Source: Lentzea kentuckyensis (lineage in GTDB: Bacteria; Actinomycetota; Actinomycetes; Mycobacteriales; Pseudonocardiaceae). Taken from it: a stretch of DNA of 64,000 bases. The notes beneath the pieces are model-generated. The model saw only the letters and a program-made list of their open reading frames with translations, ran no database searches and was not told where the DNA came from. Position numbers and translations under genes: made by a program. The DNA is taken from NCBI RefSeq assembly GCF_002150765.1, contig NZ_MUYM01000028.1:6815-70814 (forward strand), given 5' to 3'. Of the stretch, positions 35,401 through 43,055 are shown piece by piece (positions within the stretch are counted from its first letter, which is position 1; every line of letters starts with the position of its first letter).

Positions 35401-38033
35401 GCGGCGGTCGTGGCGACGGGCTCGGGCAACGCGGCCCGGTCGATCTTGCCGTTCGGCGTCAGCGGCAGCTCGTCGAGCACCACCACCCTCGGAACCATGA
35501 ACCCCGGCAACCGGTCGCGGACGAACGCGGTCACCTCGTCGGCGTCGGCGTCGCCCGCCGCGTACCCGACGAGCGTGTCGTCGCGCACGACCACCGCGGC
35601 TCGCCGCACACCGGGGCACCGGGCGAGGGAGGCCTCCACCTCGCCCAGCTCCACCCGGAAACCACGCACCTTCACCTGCGTGTCCGCTCTGCCGACGAAC
35701 GCGAGCGCGCCGTCGTCGCGGAAGCGCACGAGATCACCGGTCCGGTACAGGCGGGAACCGCCGGCGGCGGGCACGAACCGCTCGGCGGTCAGCCCGCCAC
35801 GACCGTGGTAACCGCGGGCGACACCCGTGCCACCGATGTACAGCTCTCCGATCGCTCCCGGCGGAACCGGGTTGAGGTCGGCGTCCACGACGACCACGTG
35901 CTCGCCCGCGAGCGGTCGTCCGATCGGCGGAGGGTCGTCGGCGGCCGTCACCCGTGCGCCGGTGGAGTAGGTCGTCGTCTCCGAAGGACCGTAGAGGTTG
36001 CGCACCACGACGGCCGGGTCGATGGCGGCGACGAGCCGGTGCGGCAGCGCTTCTCCCGCGAGGTTGACCGCCTTCACCGAACCGGGCAGGGCCGGTACCA
36101 GTTCGTCCATGATGGACGGAACCGTGTTCAGCATGCTGATGTCGAGATCGCGGTGCGCGTCGAGGAAAGCCACCGCGTCGGTGTCGGCGAGCACCACGGT
36201 GTGGCCCGCCGACAGCGGCACGAACAGCTCGAAGACCGACAGGTCGAAACAGATGGACGTGGCCGCGAGAACGCGTGCCAGCTCTTCTGCCGAGAACTCG
36301 GCCAACGCCCAGTCGACCATGGCGGCGGCGTTGCCGTGGGTGATCGCCACGCCTTTCGGCACACCGGTCGAACCTGACGTGTAGATGAGATACGCCAACG
36401 AGTCCGGCTCGATCTGACTGGTGACGGGGTCGTCCGGCCACTGCCGCAGGGCTTCCGCGCTCACATCCTCGTCCCGCAGCACGATCGTCGCGCCGGCGTC
36501 AGCGATCATGAAGTCCGTGCGGGCGGCGGGGTAGCCGGGGTCGATCGGGAGGTAGGCCGCGCCGCACCTGAGGACGCCGAGCAGCGCCACGGGCAGGCGG
36601 GACGAGCGGGTCACCCGCACCCCGACCACGTCCTCCTCGCCGACTCCGCGCTGCCGCAGCACGGTGGCCAGCCGGTTCGACTCGCGGTCGAGCTCGGAAT
36701 AGGTCAGGGTCGCGTCGGTCGCGACGATCGCGGGTTGGTCCGGCGGCCCTCCGATCCGTGCGACGAGAGACCTGCCCGGCCAGCTGCGGACGCCTGCTCC
36801 CCATTCGCGCAGCAGCCGGTGTTCGTCGGCGGACAACAGGTCCAGCCGGGAGAGCGGCACGTCCGGATCCGCGACGACGGACGTGAGTGCGGTTGCCAGG
36901 TGGTCGAGCAGCCGCCGCACGGTGTTCGCGTCGAACCGGTCCCGCTGGTACTCGGCGGTGATGCGCAGGCCACCTCCGCGCGGCCACACGTGCACCTCCA
37001 GCGGTGTCCGTACATCACCGGCGCGCAGCTGCACCGGTGTCAGCACACCATCAGCGAACGGCAGGTCCTCCTGCTCGTAGCCGTGCACGGCGAGCAGCAC
37101 GTCGAAGAGGTCGCCCTCGTACGGGCAGCTCTGGTGGCGGAACGCCTCGAACGAGGTCCGGCGAACCCTGCCGAGCAGCGAGCGGAACGTCGGATCGCCC
37201 GTGAGGTCCGCGCGCATCACCAGTGTGCGCGCCAGCAGCCCCACCAGGCCACGCAGCGCGGCGCTGGTGCGGCCTGCCACCGGGCAGCCGATGGCGAACT
37301 CCCGCTGACCCGACCACTTCGCGAGCACCACCTCCAGCGCCGCGAGCACCACGGTGAACAGGGTCGCCTTCTCGGCGTTCGCCAGATCCGTGACGCCGTC
37401 GAGCGCCGGGACGTCCACGGACGCGAACTCCGCGTGGAACGACGGCCGTGCGGGCTTGCGTGCGGGGAGGGCGCACGCGGGGACGTCCGCGAGCTGGTCG
37501 CGCCAGTACTCGCGGTCACGCGGCCGGACGGGGCCCGGCGTCCCGGCCCCGGGAGGCTCCAGCTCCTCGCCCGCGTACAGGCGGGCCAGCTCGGCCATCG
37601 CGATCCGCAGGGACACACCGTCGCACACCAGGTGATGTGCGGTGAACAGGACGAAATGATCCTCCACGCCCACCTGGTACACGGTCAGGCCCACCAGTGG
37701 ACCCGCGGCCAGGTCGAGCGCCGCATTCGCCTTTTCCCGTGCGCGCTCGTGTGCGGCAGCGGGCGGATCCAGGCAATTCCGCAAGTCCTCCCAGACGGGT
37801 TTCACCGGTTCATCGTGAACGCGCTGCAGTGGGCCGTTCCGGTCGGCGTGGAACGTGCTCCGAAGTGCGGAATGGCGACTGGTGAGTTTCGTGAACGCCT
37901 TTGTGAGCACGACCCGGTCGAGTGGCCCGGCGAATCTGCCGAAGTGTGCCAGGGTGAAGACGGACGTGCCGGGGTTGACCTGTTCGAACAACCACACGCC
38001 CAGCTGGGCGGAGGTAAGCGGTGCACGCGTCAT
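29484..38033 (-). CDS. Trimodular NRPS, C-A-T-C-A-T-C-A-T
   Basis: 2849 residues. C1 5-405 (HHLVCDG 133-139), A1 420-870, T1 Ser912; C2 960-1340 (1072-1078), A2 1350-1815, T2 Ser1859; C3 1905-2280 (2021-2027), A3 2300-2745, T3 Ser2787. Codes: A1 DLFNNALTYK (alanine-type), A2 DILQLGVIWK (glycine-type), A3 DALHVGLLAK (unassigned; degenerate core motifs). No epimerase or thioesterase. C1 at the very start suggests an acyl starter. C1 and C3 are shorter than C2 after the (F)xxHQxCP segment. ATG 38033 is chosen because C domains begin with this PLTSAQ motif; the upstream in-frame ORF is leader sequence. Confidence 0.93.
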   Translation of the reverse strand: MTRAPLTSAQLGVWLFEQVNPGTSVFTLAHFGRFAGPLDRVVLTKAFTKLTSRHSALRSTFHADRNGPLQRVHDEPVKPVWEDLRNCLDPPAAAHERAREKANAALDLAAGPLVGLTVYQVGVEDHFVLFTAHHLVCDGVSLRIAMAELARLYAGEELEPPGAGTPGPVRPRDREYWRDQLADVPACALPARKPARPSFHAEFASVDVPALDGVTDLANAEKATLFTVVLAALEVVLAKWSGQREFAIGCPVAGRTSAALRGLVGLLARTLVMRADLTGDPTFRSLLGRVRRTSFEAFRHQSCPYEGDLFDVLLAVHGYEQEDLPFADGVLTPVQLRAGDVRTPLEVHVWPRGGGLRITAEYQRDRFDANTVRRLLDHLATALTSVVADPDVPLSRLDLLSADEHRLLREWGAGVRSWPGRSLVARIGGPPDQPAIVATDATLTYSELDRESNRLATVLRQRGVGEEDVVGVRVTRSSRLPVALLGVLRCGAAYLPIDPGYPAARTDFMIADAGATIVLRDEDVSAEALRQWPDDPVTSQIEPDSLAYLIYTSGSTGVPKGVAITHGNAAAMVDWALAEFSAEELARVLAATSICFDLSVFELFVPLSAGHTVVLADTDAVAFLDAHRDLDISMLNTVPSIMDELVPALPGSVKAVNLAGEALPHRLVAAIDPAVVVRNLYGPSETTTYSTGARVTAADDPPPIGRPLAGEHVVVVDADLNPVPPGAIGELYIGGTGVARGYHGRGGLTAERFVPAAGGSRLYRTGDLVRFRDDGALAFVGRADTQVKVRGFRVELGEVEASLARCPGVRRAAVVVRDDTLVGYAAGDADADEVTAFVRDRLPGFMVPRVVVLDELPLTPNGKIDRAALPEPVATTAAPRTSAEELVASVFAEVLGRTVGVDDDFFDLGGHSLAATRVASRLREVFEVEIGVRAVFDHPTVAELTKAVAAGPPAAGGITPVARDRVPASHAQERLWFLNEMDAGRAYLMRGAVRLPGPVDVDRLERALREIVRRHEPLRTGFVHEDGQVWQRILPSVDFELSREPDDRPFDLTSPPLLRASLTGDVLTLTAHHLVCDGWSLSVFFDELSTLYDGGLPPELPIQHADFAVWQRQQEPDLDHWRRTLKDLEPIGLPTDRPRPPTQTYRGDRVPVSLSTGELAQDCGATPFMALLAAYQAVLATWSGDPDFAVGTPVAGRGHPGLERAIGLFAETVVVRADVSGNPTLRELVGRVKAASLEAFSRQDVPFERVVRAVDPHRDTSRSPLFQVFFAMQNTPPVRLPLVELPTDTAKFDLWLSVDPAGDGWLEYNTDLFDRDTAQRLVRHMNTVLGAGPDTPLADVDLVDPAERAVLDEWGTGPALDEPATCLHQLVAGSGTAIRDAFTYAELDLWSNRLAHRLRARGIGTEDVVGVRMSRTPWMVVALLGILKAGAAYLPVDPAYPAERIDLVLADSGAALVLDDPDVTAEALAGLPAEAVSADVDPDNLAYLIYTSGSTGSPKGVAIPHRAIVAFLRAIAAEVPLSPGDVVAAVTTLSFDIAGLELFLPLTCGAQVAVLTGEEVMDPALLGRRLTEVGATVVQATPTTWRMLLDAGWRPDGVRCLCGGEPMPSELARRLLDTGAPVHHVYGPTETTIWSTVDELVDPTSISLGRPLAGERVVVMKDGRRAPVGVVGELCVGGVGLARGYHGRGGLTADRFVPAADGSRLYRTGDLARYRNDGGLTFVGRADNQVKVRGFRVELGEVETWLSRFSGVTQAVAGVVGDALVGYVVGAVDGDAVREWLRDRLPGHLVPSSVLVLDSLPLTPNGKVDRKALPSARTGKTGVAVLSATEELVASVWAEVLGCGAAAAHDDFFRLGGHSMSAVRLVSRLRALTGVDVPVSAVFRHPTVAGLAEVVRTGSRVRPIERVRREPDMPASPAQERVWLAAELSPAANLAYTVSGALRLRGPVDVDRLEGALQEIVRRHEPLRTGFVSVDGRVRQRIHPSVDFTLSREPDDRPFDLTSPPLLRASLYEDVLTLTAHHLVCDGWSLPVFFTELATFYNGGTLPDPPLQHVDFTQWQRVDHDYWDEQLADLAPLELPTDRVRQPSREISGVCRSTVDSSVLDALRGLAAGTGATPFMVLLAGFTVLLHRHTGQDDIAVGVPVAGRDQPGLERAIGMFVSTPVIRTSVTADDPVLDVVGRVRRTVIDAFAHQGCPAGRAPRVVFNNLDLPTTVPELDGLTVTPVDTPRPAPKFDLDVYLSGASDGGLDLLVEYDAGLFEADTVRQLLADYAEVLRQMTERDVRVADLGLREPEAPTPVALPEQSITDRFAEIVEACPDNIAVAGRTYRELAESAGGLAYHLRHLEPGSHVGVLCTDVTRVPDAFLGVLAAEHVYVPLDPADPPERLAQLARAAELAAVVTDVDADLGLPTVGLGRSGDPASGDHRKPIATARNAPEDVAYLLHTSGSSGEPKRVAQTHRNVMLHVRNYVKALGIRPDDRVSQLSSYTFDAAVLDIFGALLTGATLCPIDVRASSADEVVAQIRDAGVTVYHSTPTVLRHLRPSGWPETVRVAVLGGEELRGSDIAGLDCTVVNLFGATECTLATLHVADPADRRDSVPVGRPVPGIEIELPEPHGPAVCRGPQVAGGHWDSGDVLRRLPDGTLQFAGRGEGYVKLRGHRIAPAEVEAALRGCPGVNAAAVVVRSDDRGEDHLVAYVVGDPDLRTRMRAVLPSYLVPDSYIQLPELPHTRTGKVDRLRLPDPDWTGAGHERPANDVERQIADIWQAVLGRDGIGRHDDFFELGGHSLLANAVVARIRQSLGLPVSLRALFDHPTVAELADEMSGQQQATAAPAITRQRRVTYRQGGSS

Positions 38034-38166
38034 CGCGACATTCCCATCGAAGGCACGTCGAATGGTCGAATGGCGGAACGGTCTCCTCTCACCGAGCCGT
38101 TCCCAGGCCTTTTCTTTGTGGCACAACGACGTTCCGGTCAGTGGTTGCCAGAACGTGAACCCCAGG

Positions 38167-38183
38167 ACATGTAACGTCCATGT
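38167..38183. promoter_or_regulatory. Candidate operator in the NRPS leader
   Basis: Inverted repeat ACATG-N7-CATGT, about 10-26 bases downstream of the predicted start point of the minus-strand NRPS promoter. A repressor bound here would block the 11-gene operon. It is short and could be coincidental. Confidence 0.35.
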
Positions 38184-38199
38184 AGCCCCAGTGCCATCC

Positions 38200-38227
38200 A
38201 CCATACGAGTAGCCATCTGGGTGTCAA
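38200..38227 (-). promoter_or_regulatory. Predicted promoter of the NRPS operon
   Basis: On the minus strand, TTGACA (38227-38222), 16 bases, then TATGGT (38205-38200). The -35 is a perfect sigma70/HrdB consensus and the -10 is a fair match. It predicts a leader of about 160 bases before ATG 38033. Confidence 0.6.
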
Positions 38228-38531
38228 ATCGGCGGGCAAAACCCAAAATTGTCAGCCTTTGTCACCGAACACGGTCAGGTTCACCGGTCTGGACTAGTTT
38301 GGGTTCGCTCACCCGCGGTAGTGGCGTGGTGCGGGGACACGGAGTGCTAGCCGCCCACCTGGAAGCTGAGTCCAGCGACGTGGAATTGGCCACGGCGCGT
38401 CACCTGCAGGGCCGGCTCTTCTCACTCGGACGGAGCATTGCCGGTTTGACAACGGTTTCTTCGGGGAGTTCTGTCGACGTCAGGTCTCCTCTCACCAGCC
38501 GCTCCGGCCGCGATCCCACCGGAGCGATCTG

Positions 38532-39860
38532 ATGACGAGCACCGCCGAACTGGCGCCGTTGCGCCACGACATCGAGCAGGTCATGTCGGCGCACGCGATA
38601 CCGGGCGTGAGCGCGGGCGTGCTCGCCGACGACGGCACCGAGCACCTGCAGACTCTCGGCGTCCGCGACGTCGGGGGACGTGCGCCGGTCGGGCCCGACA
38701 CGCCGTTCCGCGCCGCCTCGGTCAGCAAGATCGTCACCGCGTCCGTCCTCATGAGACTGTCCGAGGCCGGTGACCTCGACCTGGATCTGCCGGTCCGCAC
38801 CTATCTGCCCACGTTCCGGGTGCGCGATCCCGTTGTCACCGAGTGCGTGACGCTGCGCGACCTCGTCACCCACCGCGCGGGCTGGGTGTCCAACTTCTGC
38901 GAACGACGGCCGCACGACGAGTTCGGCGACGACGCGCTCGCCGCCGCCGTCACGGACCTCGCGCACGCCGCGCAGATCAGCCCGCCCGGCCGGTTCTACT
39001 CCTACTGCAACAGCGGGTTCTCCGTGCTGGGCCGCGTGATCGAGGTGGTGACCGGCACGTCGTTCGAGGACGCGGCGGACCAGCTGGTGCTGCGACCGGC
39101 AGGGCTCACCCGCACGCACTTTCCAGAGGACGGTTCCCCGCCGCCGGGAATCGCGTTGGGGCACAACGGAATCCCACCCGAGGTGGCACGACCGTGGAGC
39201 CGGTCGCGGGCACGGTCGCCGTCCGGCGGGCTCGTCACCACGGTGCGGGACCTGCTCGGGTTCGCGCGTTCGCTGCTGGACGGCTCCGTGCTGGCGCCGG
39301 AGACGGTCGAGGCCATGTGGACACCGCAGGCAGAGGCTGTCGGGTTCGCGGAGTCCATCGGCTTCGGCTGGAACGTCGACCACCTGGCGGACGGCACGTC
39401 GTACGTGGGGCACGGCGGCAACTCCGACGGGTACGTCGCGGTGCTGTCGATCGTGCCCGGCAAGCGGTTCGCCGTCGCGGCGCTGCTGAACTCGACGGCG
39501 TTCCCGCCACTCGGCGGCATGATCCAGGACTGGGCGACCGAGCTCTTCCTCGGCACGGCAAGGCCGGACGTGCCGGTGCGGGGCGAGATCCCGAAACCGG
39601 ACGTCACCGCGTATCTCGGCCGGTACACCGACGGCGTCGACCGCGTGGACGTCGTCGACTCGCCGACCGGTGTCGTGCTGCGCCCGCCCGCGAACCGTCA
39701 GGACCTGCCCGCCACCGAGGTCCGGTTCACCGGAGCCGACGAGGGTGTCACGACCATCGCGGGCGCCCGGCTCGTGGTGCGGTTCCTGCGGGACTCCTCC
39801 GGCGCCGTGAGCTGGCTGCGGATCACCGGCCTCGTCTTCCGGCGGGAGGACTTCCGTTGA
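38532..39860 (+). CDS. Beta-lactamase-family serine hydrolase
   Basis: 442 residues. Class-C/DD-peptidase fold: SxxK = Ser63-Lys66 (AASVSKIVTA), YxN = Tyr158-Cys-Asn160 (FYSYCNSGFS), and the third motif HGG in YVGHGGNSDG. C-terminal beta domain about 355-442. No signal peptide, so it acts in the cytosol, unlike penicillin-binding proteins. As first gene of the right operon it could hydrolyse or transfer a peptidyl/acyl group: leader removal, chain release, or resistance. Cluster-encoded members are known as esterases, transacylases and peptidases. Confidence 0.85.
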   Translation: MTSTAELAPLRHDIEQVMSAHAIPGVSAGVLADDGTEHLQTLGVRDVGGRAPVGPDTPFRAASVSKIVTASVLMRLSEAGDLDLDLPVRTYLPTFRVRDPVVTECVTLRDLVTHRAGWVSNFCERRPHDEFGDDALAAAVTDLAHAAQISPPGRFYSYCNSGFSVLGRVIEVVTGTSFEDAADQLVLRPAGLTRTHFPEDGSPPPGIALGHNGIPPEVARPWSRSRARSPSGGLVTTVRDLLGFARSLLDGSVLAPETVEAMWTPQAEAVGFAESIGFGWNVDHLADGTSYVGHGGNSDGYVAVLSIVPGKRFAVAALLNSTAFPPLGGMIQDWATELFLGTARPDVPVRGEIPKPDVTAYLGRYTDGVDRVDVVDSPTGVVLRPPANRQDLPATEVRFTGADEGVTTIAGARLVVRFLRDSSGAVSWLRITGLVFRREDFR

Positions 39861-41323
39861 GCGGCATGGACTTCGCGGACTACCGGCGGTTCGACGGACT
39901 CGGGCTGGCCGAGCTGGTGCGCACCGGCGAGGTGACGGCGGGGGAGTTGCTGGAGACCGCGATCGGGCGTGCGGAGGCGGTCAACGGACAGATCAACGCG
40001 ATCGTGCTGTGGATGACCGAGATCGCGCGGGAACGTGCGCGGCTGCCGTTGACCGGCCTGTTCGCCGGGGTGCCGTTCCTGGTCAAGGACCTCAACCAGG
40101 ACTACGCGGGTACGCCGACCTCACGCGGCAGCGCGGCGTGGCGCGACGTCGCCGCGACCGAGCACGCCGACGTCGTGAGCCGCTGGCTGGATGCGGGTCT
40201 CGTCGTGTTCGGCAAGACGAACACGCCGGAGTTCGGCGCGAAGGCGACGACTGAGCCGCTGGCGTTCGGCCCCACGCGCAATCCGTGGGACCTGACCAGG
40301 ATCGCCGGCGGTTCGTCCGGCGGGGCCGCCGCGGCGGTGGCGGCGGGCGTCGTGCCGGTCGCGGGCGCGAGCGACGGCGGCGGCTCGATCCGCATTCCGG
40401 CCGCGTGCTGCGGCCTGCTCGGCCTGAAACCCAGCCGTGGCCTGGTGCCGGCGGGCCCGATGCATGCCGAGCTCATGCACGGCGCGAGCACGCACGGCGT
40501 GATCTCGCGCAGCGTCCGTGACACCGCGGCGATGCTCGACTGCCTTGTCAGACCGGTGGACAGTTACCTCGAAGCGCTCGTGAAACCGTTGCCACGCCTG
40601 CGGATCGGTTACACCGAGCGGTCGTTCCGCGGTGTGCCGTCGACGCTCACGGCGGTGCGCCGCACCGCCGATCTCCTCGCGGAGGCCGGCCACGACGTCA
40701 CCGAGGCGGACCCCGGCATCGACGGCGACGCGCTCGCCGCGGACTTCCTCACCGTCTGGTACGCGCGAATCGCCGCGACCGTCGCGGAGACCCGGCAGGT
40801 GACCGGCTCACTGCACGGGCTGGAGCTCGACAGCGTGCTCGCCGCCGGCATCGGCAGGTCCATCCCCGCGCCCGTCTACGTCGCGGCGCAAGCACGTTGG
40901 CACGACCACACGCGGGCGCTCGCGAAGTTCCACCAGCGGTACGACGTGCTGCTCACCCCCACCGTGGCCGGTCCGGCGCCGCCGATCGGCGCTCTGGAGA
41001 CCCCGAGGTGGATGCGCGACGCAGGTCGTCTCGTCCGCGCGGTCGGCCTGAACCGGGCGGTGGTCCGCGCGGGCCTGGTCGACCGGATCGCGCGCACGAC
41101 GCTGGGCTGGGCGCCGTTCACCCAGCTGGCCAACGTGACCGGATGCCCTGCCGTGTCCGTGCCCGCCGATCCGGAGGGCGGCCTGCCGCTGGGCGTCCAC
41201 TTCGTTGCTCCGAACGGTGGCGATGCCCTCCTGCTCCGGCTCGCGGCTGAACTCGAAGAGATCGCGCCGTGGGCGCACCGCCACCCGTCAGAGAGGAACT
41301 TCGATGAAGCCGTGCCTGCATGA
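39857..41323 (+). CDS. Amidase-signature hydrolase
   Basis: 488 residues with the amidase-signature triad: Lys77 ([10 protein letters not shown]), cis-Ser154 ([12 protein letters not shown]) and nucleophile Ser177 ([16 protein letters not shown]). It cleaves or forms a C-N amide bond; the substrate is unknown. A pathway role could be trimming a peptide, or amide formation or hydrolysis on the Asx side chain. TTG 39857 is preferred over ATG 39866 because GGGAGGA lies 6 bases upstream of it and it overlaps the previous stop (TTGA). ATG 39866 remains possible. Confidence 0.85.
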   Translation: MSGMDFADYRRFDGLGLAELVRTGEVTAGELLETAIGRAEAVNGQINAIVLWMTEIARERARLPLTGLFAGVPFLVKDLNQDYAGTPTSRGSAAWRDVAATEHADVVSRWLDAGLVVFGKTNTPEFGAKATTEPLAFGPTRNPWDLTRIAGGSSGGAAAAVAAGVVPVAGASDGGGSIRIPAACCGLLGLKPSRGLVPAGPMHAELMHGASTHGVISRSVRDTAAMLDCLVRPVDSYLEALVKPLPRLRIGYTERSFRGVPSTLTAVRRTADLLAEAGHDVTEADPGIDGDALAADFLTVWYARIAATVAETRQVTGSLHGLELDSVLAAGIGRSIPAPVYVAAQARWHDHTRALAKFHQRYDVLLTPTVAGPAPPIGALETPRWMRDAGRLVRAVGLNRAVVRAGLVDRIARTTLGWAPFTQLANVTGCPAVSVPADPEGGLPLGVHFVAPNGGDALLLRLAAELEEIAPWAHRHPSERNFDEAVPA

Positions 41324-43055
41324 CCTCGTGGCCGAGCAGGCCGCCCGAACACCGGAGGCCGTGGCGGTCGTCTGCGGCGAGACCAGGCTCAGCTACCGCG
41401 ATCTGGTGGAGAAAGCCAACCGGCTCGCGCACCGGCTGCGGGCGGAAGGTGCCGGCCAGGAGACCGTGGTCGCGGTATCCGTGCCCCGGTCGCCCGAGCT
41501 GCTGATCGCGGTGCTCGGCGTGCTCACGGCCGGCGCCGCCTACCTGCCGCTCAACCCCGACGAGCCCGCCGCACGCCGCGAGCTCATCCTCGCCGACGCC
41601 GAGGTCTTGCTGGTGGTCACCGAGGAGTGGCCGGCCGGCCTGGACGGTCCGGCCACCCGGCCCGATGTCGCCGTCAGCCAGGAGAACCTCGCCTACGTCA
41701 TCTACACCTCGGGCTCGACCGGCACTCCCAAGGGCGTGCAGGTCCAGCACGACACGGCGGTCAACTACGTCGAGTGGTGCGCGTCGACCTACGACGTGAC
41801 CGCGGGATCCGGGGCGCCGTTGCACTCGCCCGTCGCCTACGACCTCAGCGTCACCAGCCTGTTCACCCCGCTCGTGGCCGGCCGTGCGGTCACCGTGCTG
41901 CCCGAAGGGGCGACACCGCTCACTCCGCTCGCGGAAGCTCTGCCCGGCAACAACTTCAGCTTCGTCAAGCTGACGCCGTCACACCTGACGGCGCTCGCCG
42001 AGATGCTGCCTCGAGGCAGTGCGGCTGCCCGCCGTCTCGTGGTCGGTGGTGAGGCATTGACCGGTGAGGTGCTGAGGTCCTGGGCTCCCGACACGGTGGT
42101 GGTCAACGAGTACGGGCCGACGGAGGCCACGGTCGCCTGCTGTGCCAAGGAGTTCCGCGCCGGCGACGTGGCCGATGGCCCGGTGCCGATCGGTGACGGC
42201 ATCGCAGGAGCGCGGCTGCATGTGCTGGACGAGAATCTCGAAGAGTCCGAGACCGGCGAGCTGTACGTCGGCGGCACGCCCGTGTCCCGCGGCTATCTGG
42301 GCAGGCCGGGCGCGACCGCGGCCGCGTTCGTGCCCGACCCGTTCGGCGAGGTGCCCGGCGCACGCCTGTACCGCACCGGCGACCTGGTGTCGCGCACCGC
42401 CGACGGGTTGGTGTACCTCGGCCGCGCCGACGACGAGGTGAAGATCCGCGGCTATCGCGTCCACCCCGCCGAGATCGAGTCCGCGCTGTGCTCGCACGAC
42501 CGGGTCACCTCGGCGGCTGTGCTCACCGAGCCGCACCTGATCGCGTACGTGACGGGTGAGCCGGACGCGTTGCTGCGTGACCACCTGGCCGAACGTCTGC
42601 CGCCCCACATGGTTCCCGCGGAGATCCAGTGGCTGCCGTCGTTGCCGCTCACACCGGGAGGGAAGGTCGACCGCGCCCGGCTGCCGCAGCCGTCCGGCGA
42701 GGCCGCGGAAAAGCCCCGCACCCCGACGGAAGCGGCCGTGGCGCGGGTGTTCGAGGAACTGCTCGGCACGCCGCCTGTCCGGCTGGACAGGAACTTCCTC
42801 GCGCTGGGCGGTGACTCCGTGCGCGCGGCGCAGCTGATGGCCAGGCTGAGCCGGACCTACCACGTGGACATCCCGATGGACCTGTGGCACATGGCCCCGA
42901 CCGTGACGGGGCTCGCGCTGCTGATCGACACCTACGTGCGCGACGGCAGGGATGCCGCGATCGCTCTGCACGAACAGTCCGACCTGGACGAAGTCCTGCT
43001 CGACGACGAGATCCTTGCCGCGCTCGAGACCGGAGGCACACATGCCACACGATGA
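41304..43055 (+). CDS. Second NRPS A-T didomain, identical code
   Basis: 583 residues. A domain about 3-460 (YVIYTSGSTGTPKG, NEYGPTEAT, YRTGDL, GGKVDR). T domain about 475-545 (NFLALGGDSVRAAQL). Code residues D180 L181 T184 K222 V246 G248 E269 V277 A278 plus the A10 Lys give DLTKVGEVAK, identical to the A-T protein at 26093-27871. The two are clear paralogues and also share a C-terminal tail (here EVLLDDEILAAL). It is followed by the thioester reductase and acyl-CoA dehydrogenase, so this copy may supply a modified Asx unit while the other feeds the C-T protein. ATG 41304 follows GAGAGGA. Confidence 0.9.
   Translation: MKPCLHDLVAEQAARTPEAVAVVCGETRLSYRDLVEKANRLAHRLRAEGAGQETVVAVSVPRSPELLIAVLGVLTAGAAYLPLNPDEPAARRELILADAEVLLVVTEEWPAGLDGPATRPDVAVSQENLAYVIYTSGSTGTPKGVQVQHDTAVNYVEWCASTYDVTAGSGAPLHSPVAYDLSVTSLFTPLVAGRAVTVLPEGATPLTPLAEALPGNNFSFVKLTPSHLTALAEMLPRGSAAARRLVVGGEALTGEVLRSWAPDTVVVNEYGPTEATVACCAKEFRAGDVADGPVPIGDGIAGARLHVLDENLEESETGELYVGGTPVSRGYLGRPGATAAAFVPDPFGEVPGARLYRTGDLVSRTADGLVYLGRADDEVKIRGYRVHPAEIESALCSHDRVTSAAVLTEPHLIAYVTGEPDALLRDHLAERLPPHMVPAEIQWLPSLPLTPGGKVDRARLPQPSGEAAEKPRTPTEAAVARVFEELLGTPPVRLDRNFLALGGDSVRAAQLMARLSRTYHVDIPMDLWHMAPTVTGLALLIDTYVRDGRDAAIALHEQSDLDEVLLDDEILAALETGGTHATR

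Larger units (their letters stand above)
38034..38531. other. Divergent intergenic region of the NRPS cluster
   Basis: 498 bases with no gene, separating the two operons. The part around 38200-38290 is clearly less GC-rich than the surroundings. It contains the minus-strand promoter (38200-38227) and the ACATG/CATGT repeat (38167-38183). A TTGACA at 38446-38451 could be the plus-strand -35, but no good -10 is seen. All cluster control probably converges here. Confidence 0.7.

Noticed and set aside
38034-38246. 71-residue upstream extension of the trimodular NRPS
   Set aside because: It covers the predicted promoter and is unlike any C-domain N-terminus.
38446-38474. Plus-strand promoter TTGACA-N17-TTCTGT for the right operon
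   Set aside because: The -10 has only its two end positions in common with consensus, so I do not call it.
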